Part shown: piece after piece, positions 1 to 8,171 of the stretch | Numbering within the stretch: position 1 is the first letter of the stretch | Layout: the number at the start of each line of letters is the position of its first letter | Assembly (NCBI RefSeq): GCF_015351235.1 | Contig: NZ_JADKSJ010000001.1 | Span: 1,029,530-1,093,529, forward strand | Reading direction: 5' to 3' | Length of the DNA: 64,000 nucleotides | Source: Plantibacter sp. VKM Ac-2880 | GTDB lineage: Bacteria; Actinomycetota; Actinomycetes; Actinomycetales; Microbacteriaceae | Program-made: the position numbers and the translations under genes | The notes under the pieces: generated by a model | The model's input: only the letters and a program-made list of their open reading frames with translations | What the model was told of the DNA's origin: nothing | The model's database searches: none

Positions 1-2817
1 GTCGACGACTCCATCGTCGTGATCGAGAACATCAAGCGGCACCTCTCGTTCGGAGACAACCGCACCGGGCCGCAGCGCGTCGCGTCGATCCTGAGCGCCG
101 TGCAGGAGGTGGCCGGCGCGATCACCGCCTCGACCGTCACCACCGTGGCCGTGTTCCTTCCGATCGCGTTCGTCGGCGACGTGACCGGCGAGCTGTTCCG
201 GCCATTCGCCCTCACGGTGACGATCGCCCTGCTCGCATCGTTGCTCGTCGCACTGACCATCGTGCCGGTGCTCGCGTACTGGTTCCTCCGCGCCCCGAAG
301 GCCAAGCGGGCGGCCGCGGCCGCCGCGGAGGAGGAGGCACCGGCGGTATCGGCCGGGTCCGTCCGGAGCCGACGCGAGCGCCGCGTCAGCGTGCAGGACG
401 AGGACGACCTGGAGACGCCCTCGCGGCTCCAGAAGGGCTACCTGCCGATCATCCACTGGACGCTCAAGCACTCGGTCACCACACTGGTGCTCTCAGCGGT
501 GGTCCTCCTCGGTACCTCCGCGCTCATCCCCTTCATGAAGACGAACTTCCTGGGAGACTCGGGCCAGAACACGCTGACCGTCACCCAGACCCTGCCGGTG
601 GGCACGAGTCTCGACGCCCAGGACGCCGCGGCTGAGCAGGTCGAGACCAAGCTGCGCGACATCGACGGCATCGACACCGTCCAGCTGTCGATCGGATCGA
701 GCGGCAGCTCGGTGCGCGACGCATTCTCGGGCGGTGGCGGCGGGGCCATCACCTACTCCATCACGACGTCCGAGGGCGCCGACCAGACGGCGCTGCAGAA
801 GACGGTCCGCAAGGACTTGGCCGGTCTCGACGACGTCGGCGAGATCGAGGTCGCGGCCTCGGCGGGCTTCGGCGGCTCAAGCGACATCGAGATCGACATC
901 ACCTCCGCCCGGCAGAGCGACCTGGCCGAGGCCGCCGACGCGATCCAGGACGCGGTCACCGGGCTCGACGGCGTCGACCAGGTCACGAGCAACCTGAGCG
1001 AGTCGCGACCCTTCGTCCAGGTGGCGGTCGACCGCGACGCCGCTGCCGCCGCCGGGTACAGCGAGGTCGCCCTCGGCGCCTACATCTCCCAGCTCATGCA
1101 GCCGACGACCGTGGGTTCCATCGTCATCGACGACACCACTCTCACCATCTACCTCGACGCACAGGACCCGCCGACGACCGTCGACGCGCTCGCCGCCACG
1201 CAGGTGCCCACGGCCACCGGTCCACGCCGCCTCGACGCCCTCGCCACAGTCTCCCAGGTCGACGGCCCGTCGAGCATCTCGACCGTGAAGGGGCTGCGTT
1301 CGGCGACCGTCAGCGCGACGCCGTCGAGCGACAACCTCGGCACGGCGAGCGCCGAAGTCCAGAACGCCATCGACGACGTCAAGCTGCCGGCTGGCACCAC
1401 AGCCACCCTCGGCGGTGTCACGGCCTCGCAGAGCGACGCGTTCGGCCAGCTCGGCCTGGCGCTCCTGGCCGCCATCCTGATCGTGTACGTGGTCATGGTG
1501 GCGACGTTCCGCTCGCTGCGTCAGCCGCTCGAGCTGCTCGTGTCGGTCCCGTTCGCCGCGACGGGCGCGATCGGACTCCAGATCATCACCGGCATCCCGC
1601 TGGGCGTCCCCTCGATCATCGGCGTGCTGATGCTCATCGGCATCGTCGTGACCAACGCGATCGTGCTCGTGGACCTCGTGAACCAGTACCGTCGCCGGGG
1701 CATGACCGTCGCTGCGGCGGTCGAGCACGGCGCCGCCCGCAGACTGCGTCCGATCCTCATGACGGCACTCGCGACGATCTTCGCGCTCACGCCGATGGCC
1801 ATGGGGCTCACCGGTCACGGCGGGTTCATCTCCCAGCCGCTCGCGATCGTCGTCATCGGTGGTCTCGTCTCCTCGACGGTGCTGACCCTCGTCGTGTTGC
1901 CGTCGCTCTACAACCTCGTCGAGGGCTTCCGCGAGCGTCGTGAGCTCCGCCGCGCAGCGGCAGAGAAGCCTCGGGCGCGTTCCGTGGCCGCGATCGAAGG
2001 CCCGCGGGCGACGGCGCCGGTCGAGGAGCCCGCGTTCGTCGGCGCCGGTGTCGGCAGCGTCGATGCAGCAGAGCGCCCGGCCACGACGGAGACCGGATCG
2101 AGCGAATCGACCGTGTCGACGGTCACGACCGGTCCGACCGAGGTGACGGCGCCGACCGATGTGACGGCGCCGACCGACACTGCCGGGACGACCGAGACGG
2201 TCGAAACGGCCAGGCCGGGCACAGGCACCGAATCGATCGACGAGGGCGCGACCGCGGACGCGGGCGAGCCGACGGCATCCACGGCCCACGAGGTGCACGG
2301 AGCACACGTCGCTACCGGCGACGAGCTCCCACGGACCGAAGCGATCACCCTGCCGGGCGCCATCACCCTGCCGGGCGCCATCACCGAGGCGACAGCGGCC
2401 GAGGCGCCTCACCACGGAGAACACGTCGCCGACGGTGCGCCGACGGACGCCGCACCCATCGCGGACACAGGGTCGACCACCCAGGTGGATCGGCCCGCTG
2501 ACGTAGAGCCGTCGACGGACGCTGAGCCGTCGAGGGACGCTGAGCCGTCTGTGGACGCTGCGCCGTCGACGGACGCTGAGCCGTCGGTGGACGCTGCGCC
2601 GTCGACGGACGCTGAGGCGCTGACGGATCCGGAGGCGACCGCTGCGGGGCAGCCGACGACCGAAGCGGCACCGATCGCCGACGAGCAGGCGTCTGAGGCG
2701 CCCTCCACGGATGCTCCGTCCGCAGACGAGCCGTCGGCCACGGACGCCCCGTCTCCCGACGCGCCGTCGTCCGACGGACCGCAGCGGCCCAAGCGCCGTC
2801 GCGCCCAGTGGCCGTGA
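1..2817 (+). CDS. RND-family efflux transporter, C-terminal part (5' end outside window)
   Basis: This is the 3' portion of an AcrB/MmpL-type RND exporter. The reading frame is open from base 1 and begins inside the TM4 signature VDDSIVVIENI, so the start codon and roughly the first third of the protein lie upstream. Visible parts are the end of the first membrane block, the second periplasmic-type loop (about residues 170-470 of this fragment) and a second block of hydrophobic helices containing GIVVTNAIVLVDLVN. RND pumps export hydrophobic compounds or lipids using the proton gradient. After the last helix there is a tail of about 280 residues rich in Thr, Ser, Asp, Glu, Ala and Pro with short tandem repeats, which is not part of the RND fold. 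The end is set by TGA just before a hairpin. Confidence 0.9.
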   Translation, partial: VDDSIVVIENIKRHLSFGDNRTGPQRVASILSAVQEVAGAITASTVTTVAVFLPIAFVGDVTGELFRPFALTVTIALLASLLVALTIVPVLAYWFLRAPKAKRAAAAAAEEEAPAVSAGSVRSRRERRVSVQDEDDLETPSRLQKGYLPIIHWTLKHSVTTLVLSAVVLLGTSALIPFMKTNFLGDSGQNTLTVTQTLPVGTSLDAQDAAAEQVETKLRDIDGIDTVQLSIGSSGSSVRDAFSGGGGGAITYSITTSEGADQTALQKTVRKDLAGLDDVGEIEVAASAGFGGSSDIEIDITSARQSDLAEAADAIQDAVTGLDGVDQVTSNLSESRPFVQVAVDRDAAAAAGYSEVALGAYISQLMQPTTVGSIVIDDTTLTIYLDAQDPPTTVDALAATQVPTATGPRRLDALATVSQVDGPSSISTVKGLRSATVSATPSSDNLGTASAEVQNAIDDVKLPAGTTATLGGVTASQSDAFGQLGLALLAAILIVYVVMVATFRSLRQPLELLVSVPFAATGAIGLQIITGIPLGVPSIIGVLMLIGIVVTNAIVLVDLVNQYRRRGMTVAAAVEHGAARRLRPILMTALATIFALTPMAMGLTGHGGFISQPLAIVVIGGLVSSTVLTLVVLPSLYNLVEGFRERRELRRAAAEKPRARSVAAIEGPRATAPVEEPAFVGAGVGSVDAAERPATTETGSSESTVSTVTTGPTEVTAPTDVTAPTDTAGTTETVETARPGTGTESIDEGATADAGEPTASTAHEVHGAHVATGDELPRTEAITLPGAITLPGAITEATAAEAPHHGEHVADGAPTDAAPIADTGSTTQVDRPADVEPSTDAEPSRDAEPSVDAAPSTDAEPSVDAAPSTDAEALTDPEATAAGQPTTEAAPIADEQASEAPSTDAPSADEPSATDAPSPDAPSSDGPQRPKRRRAQWP
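2503..2628 (+). repeat. Seven-copy 18-bp tandem repeat encoding the acidic tail of the RND protein
   Basis: Seven consecutive in-frame 18-bp units start at 2503, 2521, 2539, 2557, 2575, 2593 and 2611. They have the form GCTGAGCCGTCGACGGAC and encode Ala-Glu-Pro-Ser-Thr-Asp or close variants. A second in-frame duplication of 18 bp (encoding ITLPGA) lies at 2344-2379. In-frame repeats like these can change copy number by slippage without breaking the frame. Confidence 0.85.
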
Positions 2818-2839
2818 AGCCAACCGGCGTGAGCGCCCT

Positions 2840-2864
2840 GCGCTGAGCTCTCCCGGCTCAGTGC
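2840..2864. terminator. Hairpin between convergent RND and hutH genes
   Basis: The sequence forms a stem of about nine pairs (core CTGAGC at 2843-2848 with GCTCAG at 2856-2861) around a seven-base loop. It overlaps the hutH stop codon and lies 23 bases after the RND stop. There is no clear U-tract on either strand, as is common in GC-rich actinobacteria. Confidence 0.5.
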
Positions 2865-4483
2865 AGGGGGCCCACCGCCTCCGTCGCCGCTGTAACGACG
2901 GATCCGGCCTGCACCAGGGCGACGACAGCTTCGATCTCGGGTGACAGGAAGCGGTCGGGTCCTGCACCCGCGACGTCCGCCCGGACCCGCCGGACCACAG
3001 CGCCGGTACCGGTGCCCGGACGGAGCGGCGCCCGCAACTCGAGACCCCGTGCAGCGGTCATGACCTCGATCGCGAGCACACGGCCCAAGCCGTCGATCGC
3101 CCGACGCAGCTTCCGCGCCGCAGCCCACCCCATCGACACGTGGTCCTCCTGCATGGCGGACGACGGAATCGAGTCCACGGATGCTGGATGCGCCAGACGT
3201 TTCAGCTCGCTCACGATGCCCGCCGCTGTGTACTGCGCGATCATCAGACCGGAGTCGACCCCGACCTCGTGCGCCAGGAACGGCGGCAAGCCGTTGCTGC
3301 GCGAACGGTCGAGGAACCGGTCCGTGCGGCGCTCCGACATGGAGGCGACGTCGGCTACGACGATCGCCAGGAAGTCCAGCACGTAGGCGACCGGCGCGCC
3401 ATGGAAGTTCCCGTTCGACTCGACCCGCCCGTCCACCGTCAGCACCGGATTGTCGACGGCGCTCGCGAGCTCACGCCCGGCGATCAGCTCCGCATGGGCG
3501 ACCGTGTCGCGCGCGGCACCGTGCACCTGCGGGGCACAACGCAGCGAGTACGCGTCCTGCACCCGGGTGCATTCCGGGCCGCGGTGACTGGCTACGATCG
3601 GCGAGCCGTCGAGCATCAGGCGCAGGTTCGCGGCGCTGTCGGCCTGACCCGCCTGCGGGCGCAGCGCCTGGAGGTCGGCGGCGAACACCGCGTCCGTGCC
3701 GAGCAGGCCCTCGACGCTCATCGCCGCGGCCACATCGGCGGTCTGCAACAGCATCCTGAGGTCGTGCACGGCCAAGGCCAGCATGCCGAGCATGCCGTCG
3801 GTGCCGTTGATGAGCGCCAGCCCCTCCTTCTCGGCGAGCCGCACCGGCGTGAGCCCCGCGTCGGCCAACGCCTCCCCGGCCGGACGGTGCGCCCCGGCGG
3901 CGTCGACGACCTCACCCTCGCCCATCAGTGCGAGGGCGGCGTGCGCGAGGGGCGCGAGGTCACCGGAGCATCCGAGCGACCCGTACTCGCGGACCACCGG
4001 GGTGATGCCGGCGTTCAGCATCGCCGCGTACGCGCGGACGGTGTCGACGCGGACGCCCGTCCGACCCGTCATGAGGGTGGAGAGCCGCAGCGTCATCAGC
4101 GAACGCACGACCTCCGCTTCGACGGGTTCGCCGCTGCCCGCCGCATGCGAACGGACGAGGCTGGCCTGCAACTGCGCCCGGCGGTCGGGGTCGATGAACG
4201 TGGTCGCGAGTGCGCCGAAGCCGGTGGAGATGCCGTAGTGGGGCTCCGGATCGGATGCCAAAGCCTCGACGATCCGACGGGATGCCGCGACGCCATCGAG
4301 TGCCGCTTCGTCGAGGTCGATCACGGCGCCGTGCCGCGCGATCGCGACGACGTCGTCGATCGACAACGGCCCTGCGCCGAGGAGGACGGGCCGGTCGCGC
4401 CCCTCCAGCCGAACCCCGCCGGGTGCCGTCGAACCGTCGGGTGCCGTCGAACCGTCGGGTGTCTCCGTCGTGCCTGGGTGCAT
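2858..4483 (-). CDS. hutH: Histidine ammonia-lyase (histidase)
   Basis: A 541-residue aromatic amino acid lyase that deaminates L-histidine to urocanate, the first step of histidine utilisation. The family signature around the MIO cofactor is present, but the tripeptide is Cys172-Ser173-Gly174 in GSLGCSGDLAPLAH rather than the usual Ala-Ser-Gly. The Cys form occurs in actinobacterial histidases as I recall. Other conserved stretches are HYGISTGFG near the N-terminus and QEDHVSMG near the C-terminus. The start is ATG at 4483 because GGAGG lies six bases upstream; the ATG at 4489 directly abuts the GGAGG and is less likely. The gene is divergent from the IclR regulator at 4619. The next hut genes (urocanase, imidazolonepropionase) are not in this window. 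Confidence 0.92.
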   Translation of the reverse strand: MHPGTTETPDGSTAPDGSTAPGGVRLEGRDRPVLLGAGPLSIDDVVAIARHGAVIDLDEAALDGVAASRRIVEALASDPEPHYGISTGFGALATTFIDPDRRAQLQASLVRSHAAGSGEPVEAEVVRSLMTLRLSTLMTGRTGVRVDTVRAYAAMLNAGITPVVREYGSLGCSGDLAPLAHAALALMGEGEVVDAAGAHRPAGEALADAGLTPVRLAEKEGLALINGTDGMLGMLALAVHDLRMLLQTADVAAAMSVEGLLGTDAVFAADLQALRPQAGQADSAANLRLMLDGSPIVASHRGPECTRVQDAYSLRCAPQVHGAARDTVAHAELIAGRELASAVDNPVLTVDGRVESNGNFHGAPVAYVLDFLAIVVADVASMSERRTDRFLDRSRSNGLPPFLAHEVGVDSGLMIAQYTAAGIVSELKRLAHPASVDSIPSSAMQEDHVSMGWAAARKLRRAIDGLGRVLAIEVMTAARGLELRAPLRPGTGTGAVVRRVRADVAGAGPDRFLSPEIEAVVALVQAGSVVTAATEAVGPLH

Positions 4484-4544
4484 GTCCATCCTCCGATGCA
4501 ACACCCGTGGGCCTGGTGGGGCGGTGCGCGTAGAGTCGTCCGTG

Positions 4545-4558
4545 TCTGGGATGCCAGA
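4545..4558. promoter_or_regulatory. HutR-type palindromic operator between hutH and the IclR gene
   Basis: TCTGGGATGCCAGA lies in the divergent intergenic region, within the 16-bp palindrome GTCTGG-GATG-CCAGAC at 4544-4559. It agrees with the Corynebacterium HutR (IclR-type) motif that I recall as TCTGwwATwCCAGA, apart from G at the three w positions. One site here could control both hutH and the regulator gene itself. Confidence 0.6.
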
Positions 4559-4618
4559 CGCCCGGCACGGCGCAGCATGGAGCCACGCCAGGGCGCGCGG
4601 GCGGGGGAGGAGCGGGCC

Positions 4619-5371
4619 ATGAGTCAGGTACCGGCAGCGGACGCCACCCTGCGCGTGCTGAGCCACCTCGCGGCGGCCCGTGGTCCGCTCCCCGCCGCGG
4701 CCATCGCGTCGGCGCTCGGCCTCCCGCGATCGACGGTCTACCACCTGCTCGGCGTGCTGCAGGAGCACGGCTTCGTCGTCCATCTGCCGGAGGCCCGCCG
4801 CTACGGACTGGGGGTCGCGGCCTTCGAACTCTCCGGCGGCTACGCCAGGCAGGAACCGCTCAGCATGCTCTGCCGACCGCTGTTGGCGGAGCTGGTCGAT
4901 CGCCTCGGCGAGAGCGCCCACCTCGCGGTGCTGCACGGTCGTGACGTGCTGTACATCGTCGAGGAACGGGCTCCTCGGCGGCCGCACCTCGTCACCGAGG
5001 TGGGAGTCCGGTTGCCTGCCCACCTCACCGCGAGCGGTTGCGCGATCCTTGCCGCGCTGCCGCCTGGCCAGCTGCGTGCGTTGTTCCCCGACCAGGCGGC
5101 GTTCGTCGACCGCACCGGCCACGGCCCCAAACGGTACCGGGAGCTGCGTCAGCTCCTCGCCCGGACGGCCCAGGACGGCTTCGCGCGGGAGGAGGGCGGT
5201 GTGACGGTCGGCCTCGCGAGTGTGGGGGTGGTCGTCCGTGACCACACCGGATGGCCGGCTGCGGCGATCGCCGTCACCTACGACGCGGACGACGGGCCGG
5301 ATCCGGCGTGGTTGGCGAAGGAGATCGGGCCGGCCGCCGCCGAGCTCTCCCGTCGCATCCGCGGTCGCTGA
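4619..5371 (+). CDS. hutR: IclR-family transcriptional regulator, probable histidine-utilisation regulator
   Basis: A 250-residue IclR protein. Residues about 8-70 form the winged helix-turn-helix (LPAAAIASALGLPRSTVYHL is the recognition region), and about 80-245 form the effector-binding domain with the typical ending GFAREEGGVTVGLASVGVVV. The start is ATG at 4619 with GGGGGAGG eight bases upstream; the frame stays open much further upstream, but that region is the antisense of hutH. The divergent position next to hutH, with a HutR-like palindrome between them, suggests control of histidine breakdown, as for HutR in corynebacteria. The effector is unknown here; histidine or urocanate would be expected. 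Confidence 0.85.
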   Translation: MSQVPAADATLRVLSHLAAARGPLPAAAIASALGLPRSTVYHLLGVLQEHGFVVHLPEARRYGLGVAAFELSGGYARQEPLSMLCRPLLAELVDRLGESAHLAVLHGRDVLYIVEERAPRRPHLVTEVGVRLPAHLTASGCAILAALPPGQLRALFPDQAAFVDRTGHGPKRYRELRQLLARTAQDGFAREEGGVTVGLASVGVVVRDHTGWPAAAIAVTYDADDGPDPAWLAKEIGPAAAELSRRIRGR

Positions 5372-5415
5372 CCAGCCGGTCGGATCGGACCCGGGGCGGA
5401 CCGCCTCCCTCGGCG

Positions 5416-5898
5416 TCAGTCGACGGAGCGCAGGATGAGTTCGAGCAACGCGGTCGCGTAGGCGTCGGGAGCGGTCGCCGCACTGAACCGACGCAGCTCG
5501 CCGCCGAGCTCGACGACGACCGTGTACGCCTCGGCGTCGCCGAGGGACAGGAGGACGTCGAGCTCCTCGTCGAGGGTCTGCTCCGCATCGGCGGGGTTCG
5601 GCACGGACACCGCCCGCTCGAGGGACCGGAACGATCCGCGCAGCAGGGCACGCAACTGGTGCTCCGAGGGAAGCCAGAGCGTCTCCTCCTGGTCGACCGA
5701 GTCGAGCGCCCACTCGGTCGTGCCGTTGAAGCCGAAGCTGCGCCCACCGGGGTGCTCGTGCACTTCGACGGTCATCTCGCTCACGGTGAAGACGTCGCCG
5801 GCGAGCTCGCCACCGTCGATGGTGAAGCGGTCGCCGGGTTCGGGCGTCCAGCGGAGACCGGCGGTACGGAGCGCTCTGGCGAGTTCAGCGGAGATCAT
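5416..5898 (-). CDS. Conserved actinobacterial protein of unknown function (about 160 residues)
   Basis: A 160-residue soluble acidic protein beginning MISAELARALRTAGLRW. Homologues in Microbacteriaceae are sometimes labelled 'pilus assembly protein CpaE', but I see no P-loop, receiver domain or other CpaE feature, so that name looks unreliable. No membrane segment or signal peptide is visible. The start at 5898 fits a leaderless transcript: GATACT at 5905-5910 on the minus strand ends seven bases before the ATG, and there is no Shine-Dalgarno sequence. It converges with the IclR gene and is divergent from the AraC gene. Confidence 0.75.
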   Translation of the reverse strand: MISAELARALRTAGLRWTPEPGDRFTIDGGELAGDVFTVSEMTVEVHEHPGGRSFGFNGTTEWALDSVDQEETLWLPSEHQLRALLRGSFRSLERAVSVPNPADAEQTLDEELDVLLSLGDAEAYTVVVELGGELRRFSAATAPDAYATALLELILRSVD

Positions 5899-5997
5899 CC
5901 GTCCAGTATCGCCGACCACGGTCCGACGGAACCCGCAACCCCTCGATTCGGAGGGTTCGCTCTGCGAGGGTGGGTGTCCTGTCCGAAGGGTCCGATG

Positions 5998-6960
5998 ATG
6001 CCCGAGCACGATGACCGCCAGCCGGCGCGTTGTCCTGCGCGCGGACGCGTCACGACCACCCGGCTCTCGGGTGCGGCGGGCATGCAGGAGGCCTCCGGCG
6101 CCATCCGCTTCGTCGACGGCGACCCGGACCACTTCTCCATGACCATCGACGCCGTGGCGCTCGGTGACTACGTGGTCCACCGCAATCGCGTCGGTCCCGG
6201 CACCTTCGACGTCCTCGACGCCGCCGGATCGGAGGAGCCGGTCGCGATGATCGTCCTCCTCACCGACGGCGCGGTGAGTCTGATCCACGGTCGGCAACAG
6301 CTCGATCTGCATCCCGGCGGCGGCGCGCTCGCCGTGTCGGAGGAGGTCTACCGCACGACCGTCGACGAGCAGGCCACCTACCTGCACGTCTTCGTCCCGC
6401 TGCGCGCGCTGCGTCGCCTGGGTATCACGCCGACGCCGTTCGGGGCGCTCGCCCCGTCACCGCTGTTGCGGGCGATCGCCGCCTTCTTCGACGAGGTCGT
6501 CTCCGGTTTCGAGCCGATCGGTGGTGCCGCACAGCTGCGCCTGTGTCGCGTGATCGACACGATGCTCGCCACGCTGTACGCCGAGAACGACCTCTTCCAG
6601 GCGGACACCGACGCCGGACGTGTCCCGATCCGGTTGCGGATCATGGAGCACATCGCCGTCTCGTTCGCGGAGCGCGAGCTGCGACCGGAGACGCTCGCGC
6701 GCCGCTTCAACATGTCGACCCGGTCCCTGCAACGGGTGTTCGAGGGCTCGGGCACGAGCGCCGCCGGCGAGATCGCCGAACGCCGACTCCAGCTCGCCCT
6801 CGCGCTCCTCTCGGACCCCGACCACCGGACGTTGTCGATCGCGGAGGTCGCAGCCCGCTGCGGGTACCACTCGCAGGCGCACCTCCGTCGCGCGGTCGTG
6901 GCGCACACCGGCTTCAGTCCGACGCAGGTGCGGGAGCAGTCGACGGCGGGCGGCTCCTGA
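5998..6960 (+). CDS. AraC-family transcriptional regulator
   Basis: A protein of about 320 residues. The N-terminal two thirds resemble the AraC-binding-like domain found with some AraC regulators. The C-terminal 100 residues hold the double helix-turn-helix (RFNMSTRSLQRVFEGSGTSA, then the second helix region RTLSIAEVAARCGYHSQAHL). Two adjacent ATGs (5995 and 5998) follow GAAGGG; the second gives a seven-base spacer and is chosen. A further Met lies at 6080. No catabolic operon sits next to it, so the regulated genes and the inducer are not evident. Confidence 0.82.
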   Translation: MPEHDDRQPARCPARGRVTTTRLSGAAGMQEASGAIRFVDGDPDHFSMTIDAVALGDYVVHRNRVGPGTFDVLDAAGSEEPVAMIVLLTDGAVSLIHGRQQLDLHPGGGALAVSEEVYRTTVDEQATYLHVFVPLRALRRLGITPTPFGALAPSPLLRAIAAFFDEVVSGFEPIGGAAQLRLCRVIDTMLATLYAENDLFQADTDAGRVPIRLRIMEHIAVSFAERELRPETLARRFNMSTRSLQRVFEGSGTSAAGEIAERRLQLALALLSDPDHRTLSIAEVAARCGYHSQAHLRRAVVAHTGFSPTQVREQSTAGGS

Positions 6961-6991
6961 CCGACGCGGGCCGGTCCGGTGGCCTCGGCGG

Positions 6992-7606
6992 TCAGCTCGC
7001 GGGACGACGATCCCGACGCGGGGCCGTCAGCCACGGACGGAGCATCCTCGTGACGAGCGGCAGGAGCCAGTAGGTCATGATCGGCGTGAGGATGAGTGTC
7101 GAGATGAGGACGTGCAGGAAGACGCCGAGCGGTTCCCATCCGGGGACGAGACCCGTCACCAGGAGCGTGAAGACGAGGTTCAGGGGGAAGAACCCCAGCC
7201 AGATGCTCACCGCCTGCTTCCACCGCGGGGGCGCGGGTGGCACGGGGTCGGGATCGTTCGACCGTTCGGCCTCCTCGACGCGCAGGATGCCCTCCGGCGC
7301 GTCGAACCACCCCTCGATCCCGCTGCGCCGCTCCACCCGTGACTGCTCCATGAACTCCCGCCCGCTCGACAACCACCAGGCGCGCTCCTTCGACTCCTCC
7401 CAGTCGGTGAGGGTCTGCTCGTCGGCGAAGCGGTAGAGCATGTACCAGATGTCGCTCTCGGCCCCCGCTCGCACCCAGCCGGAGCCGAGGAAGCCGGGGT
7501 AGCGGTTGGCGAGGTTGATGCCCGCCTGGACCCAGATGGTGGCCTCGGAGATCGACGCCGGGTTGACGCGTCGCTCGATCGAGACGGTGATGGGATCGTG
7601 TTCCAT
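6992..7606 (-). CDS. Antibiotic biosynthesis monooxygenase-like domain fused to membrane helices
   Basis: A 204-residue protein. Residues about 1-100 resemble the dimeric alpha-beta ABM domain fold (start ITVSIERRVNPA, then SDIWYMLYRFAD). Residues about 130-195 hold two hydrophobic helices (LGFFPLNLVFTLLVTGLV and VLISTLILTPIMTYWLLP), so it is probably a membrane-anchored homologue. The catalytic role, if any, is unknown. The start at 7606 directly follows GGAGGG with almost no spacer, but TCTACT at 7613-7618 on the minus strand ends seven bases before the ATG, so a leaderless mRNA explains the start better. It is divergent from the Nudix gene. Confidence 0.7.
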   Translation of the reverse strand: MEHDPITVSIERRVNPASISEATIWVQAGINLANRYPGFLGSGWVRAGAESDIWYMLYRFADEQTLTDWEESKERAWWLSSGREFMEQSRVERRSGIEGWFDAPEGILRVEEAERSNDPDPVPPAPPRWKQAVSIWLGFFPLNLVFTLLVTGLVPGWEPLGVFLHVLISTLILTPIMTYWLLPLVTRMLRPWLTAPRRDRRPAS

Positions 7607-7670
7607 CCCTCCAGTAGACCGCACTCGTGTTTCGATCTCGTGTCCCGGTCGTGCGCCGTAGAGTCGAGGC
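7607..7670. promoter_or_regulatory. Back-to-back promoters for two apparently leaderless genes
   Basis: The 64-bp gap contains TCTACT (7618-7613, minus strand) and TAGAGT (7659-7664, plus strand). Each ends seven bases before the respective ATG, which puts the start codon at +1 of the transcript. The -35 regions would overlap in the middle. Confidence 0.5.
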
Positions 7671-8156
7671 ATGGCGACTCCTGACTTCGTACTGGCCCTC
7701 CGCGAGCGGATCGGTCACGCGCCGCTCTGGTTGACTGGGGTGACCGCCGTCGTCCTCCGCGGGCTCGGGACACCGGGCGCCGAGGTGCTGCTCGTCCGGC
7801 GAGCCGACAACGGTGCCTGGACGCCCGTCACCGGGATCATCGACCCGGGGGAGGAGCCCGCGGTCGCCGCCGAACGCGAGGTGCTCGAGGAGGCCGCGGT
7901 GGTCGCCGTCGCCGAGCGGCTGTCGCAGGTGCAGGTGCTCCCGCAGAACGTCTACGAGAACGGCGACATCACCCAGTACATCGACCTCGTGTTCCGCTGC
8001 CGGTACGAGTCCGGTGAGCCCTACCCGGCGGACGGCGAGAACTCCGAGGCGCGGTGGTTCCCGCTCGATGCGCTGCCGGCCGAGGTCTCGCAGAACTTCC
8101 GCACCAGGATCGCCCTCGCGGCCTCCGACACCCCGGAGGCCCACTTCGTGCGCTGA
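7671..8156 (+). CDS. Nudix hydrolase
   Basis: A 161-residue Nudix-fold hydrolase that would cleave a nucleoside diphosphate linked to another moiety. The Nudix box reads GIIDPGEEPAVAAE then REVLEEAAV, matching G-x5-E-x7-RE-U-x-EE but with Ala where the consensus has a Gly near the end. The metal-binding REVLEE core is intact. The substrate cannot be told from the sequence. The ATG at 7671 sits at the predicted transcription start (TAGAGT at 7659-7664) and no Shine-Dalgarno sequence precedes it. It converges with the GH15 gene 15 bases downstream. Confidence 0.88.
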   Translation: MATPDFVLALRERIGHAPLWLTGVTAVVLRGLGTPGAEVLLVRRADNGAWTPVTGIIDPGEEPAVAAEREVLEEAAVVAVAERLSQVQVLPQNVYENGDITQYIDLVFRCRYESGEPYPADGENSEARWFPLDALPAEVSQNFRTRIALAASDTPEAHFVR

Positions 8157-8171
8157 GCCGTCGACGGCCGG

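Noticed and set aside
877..2967. Long antisense frame across the RND exporter tail
   Set aside because: Composition is Arg-rich and repetitive with no domain; it overlaps a clear RND gene.
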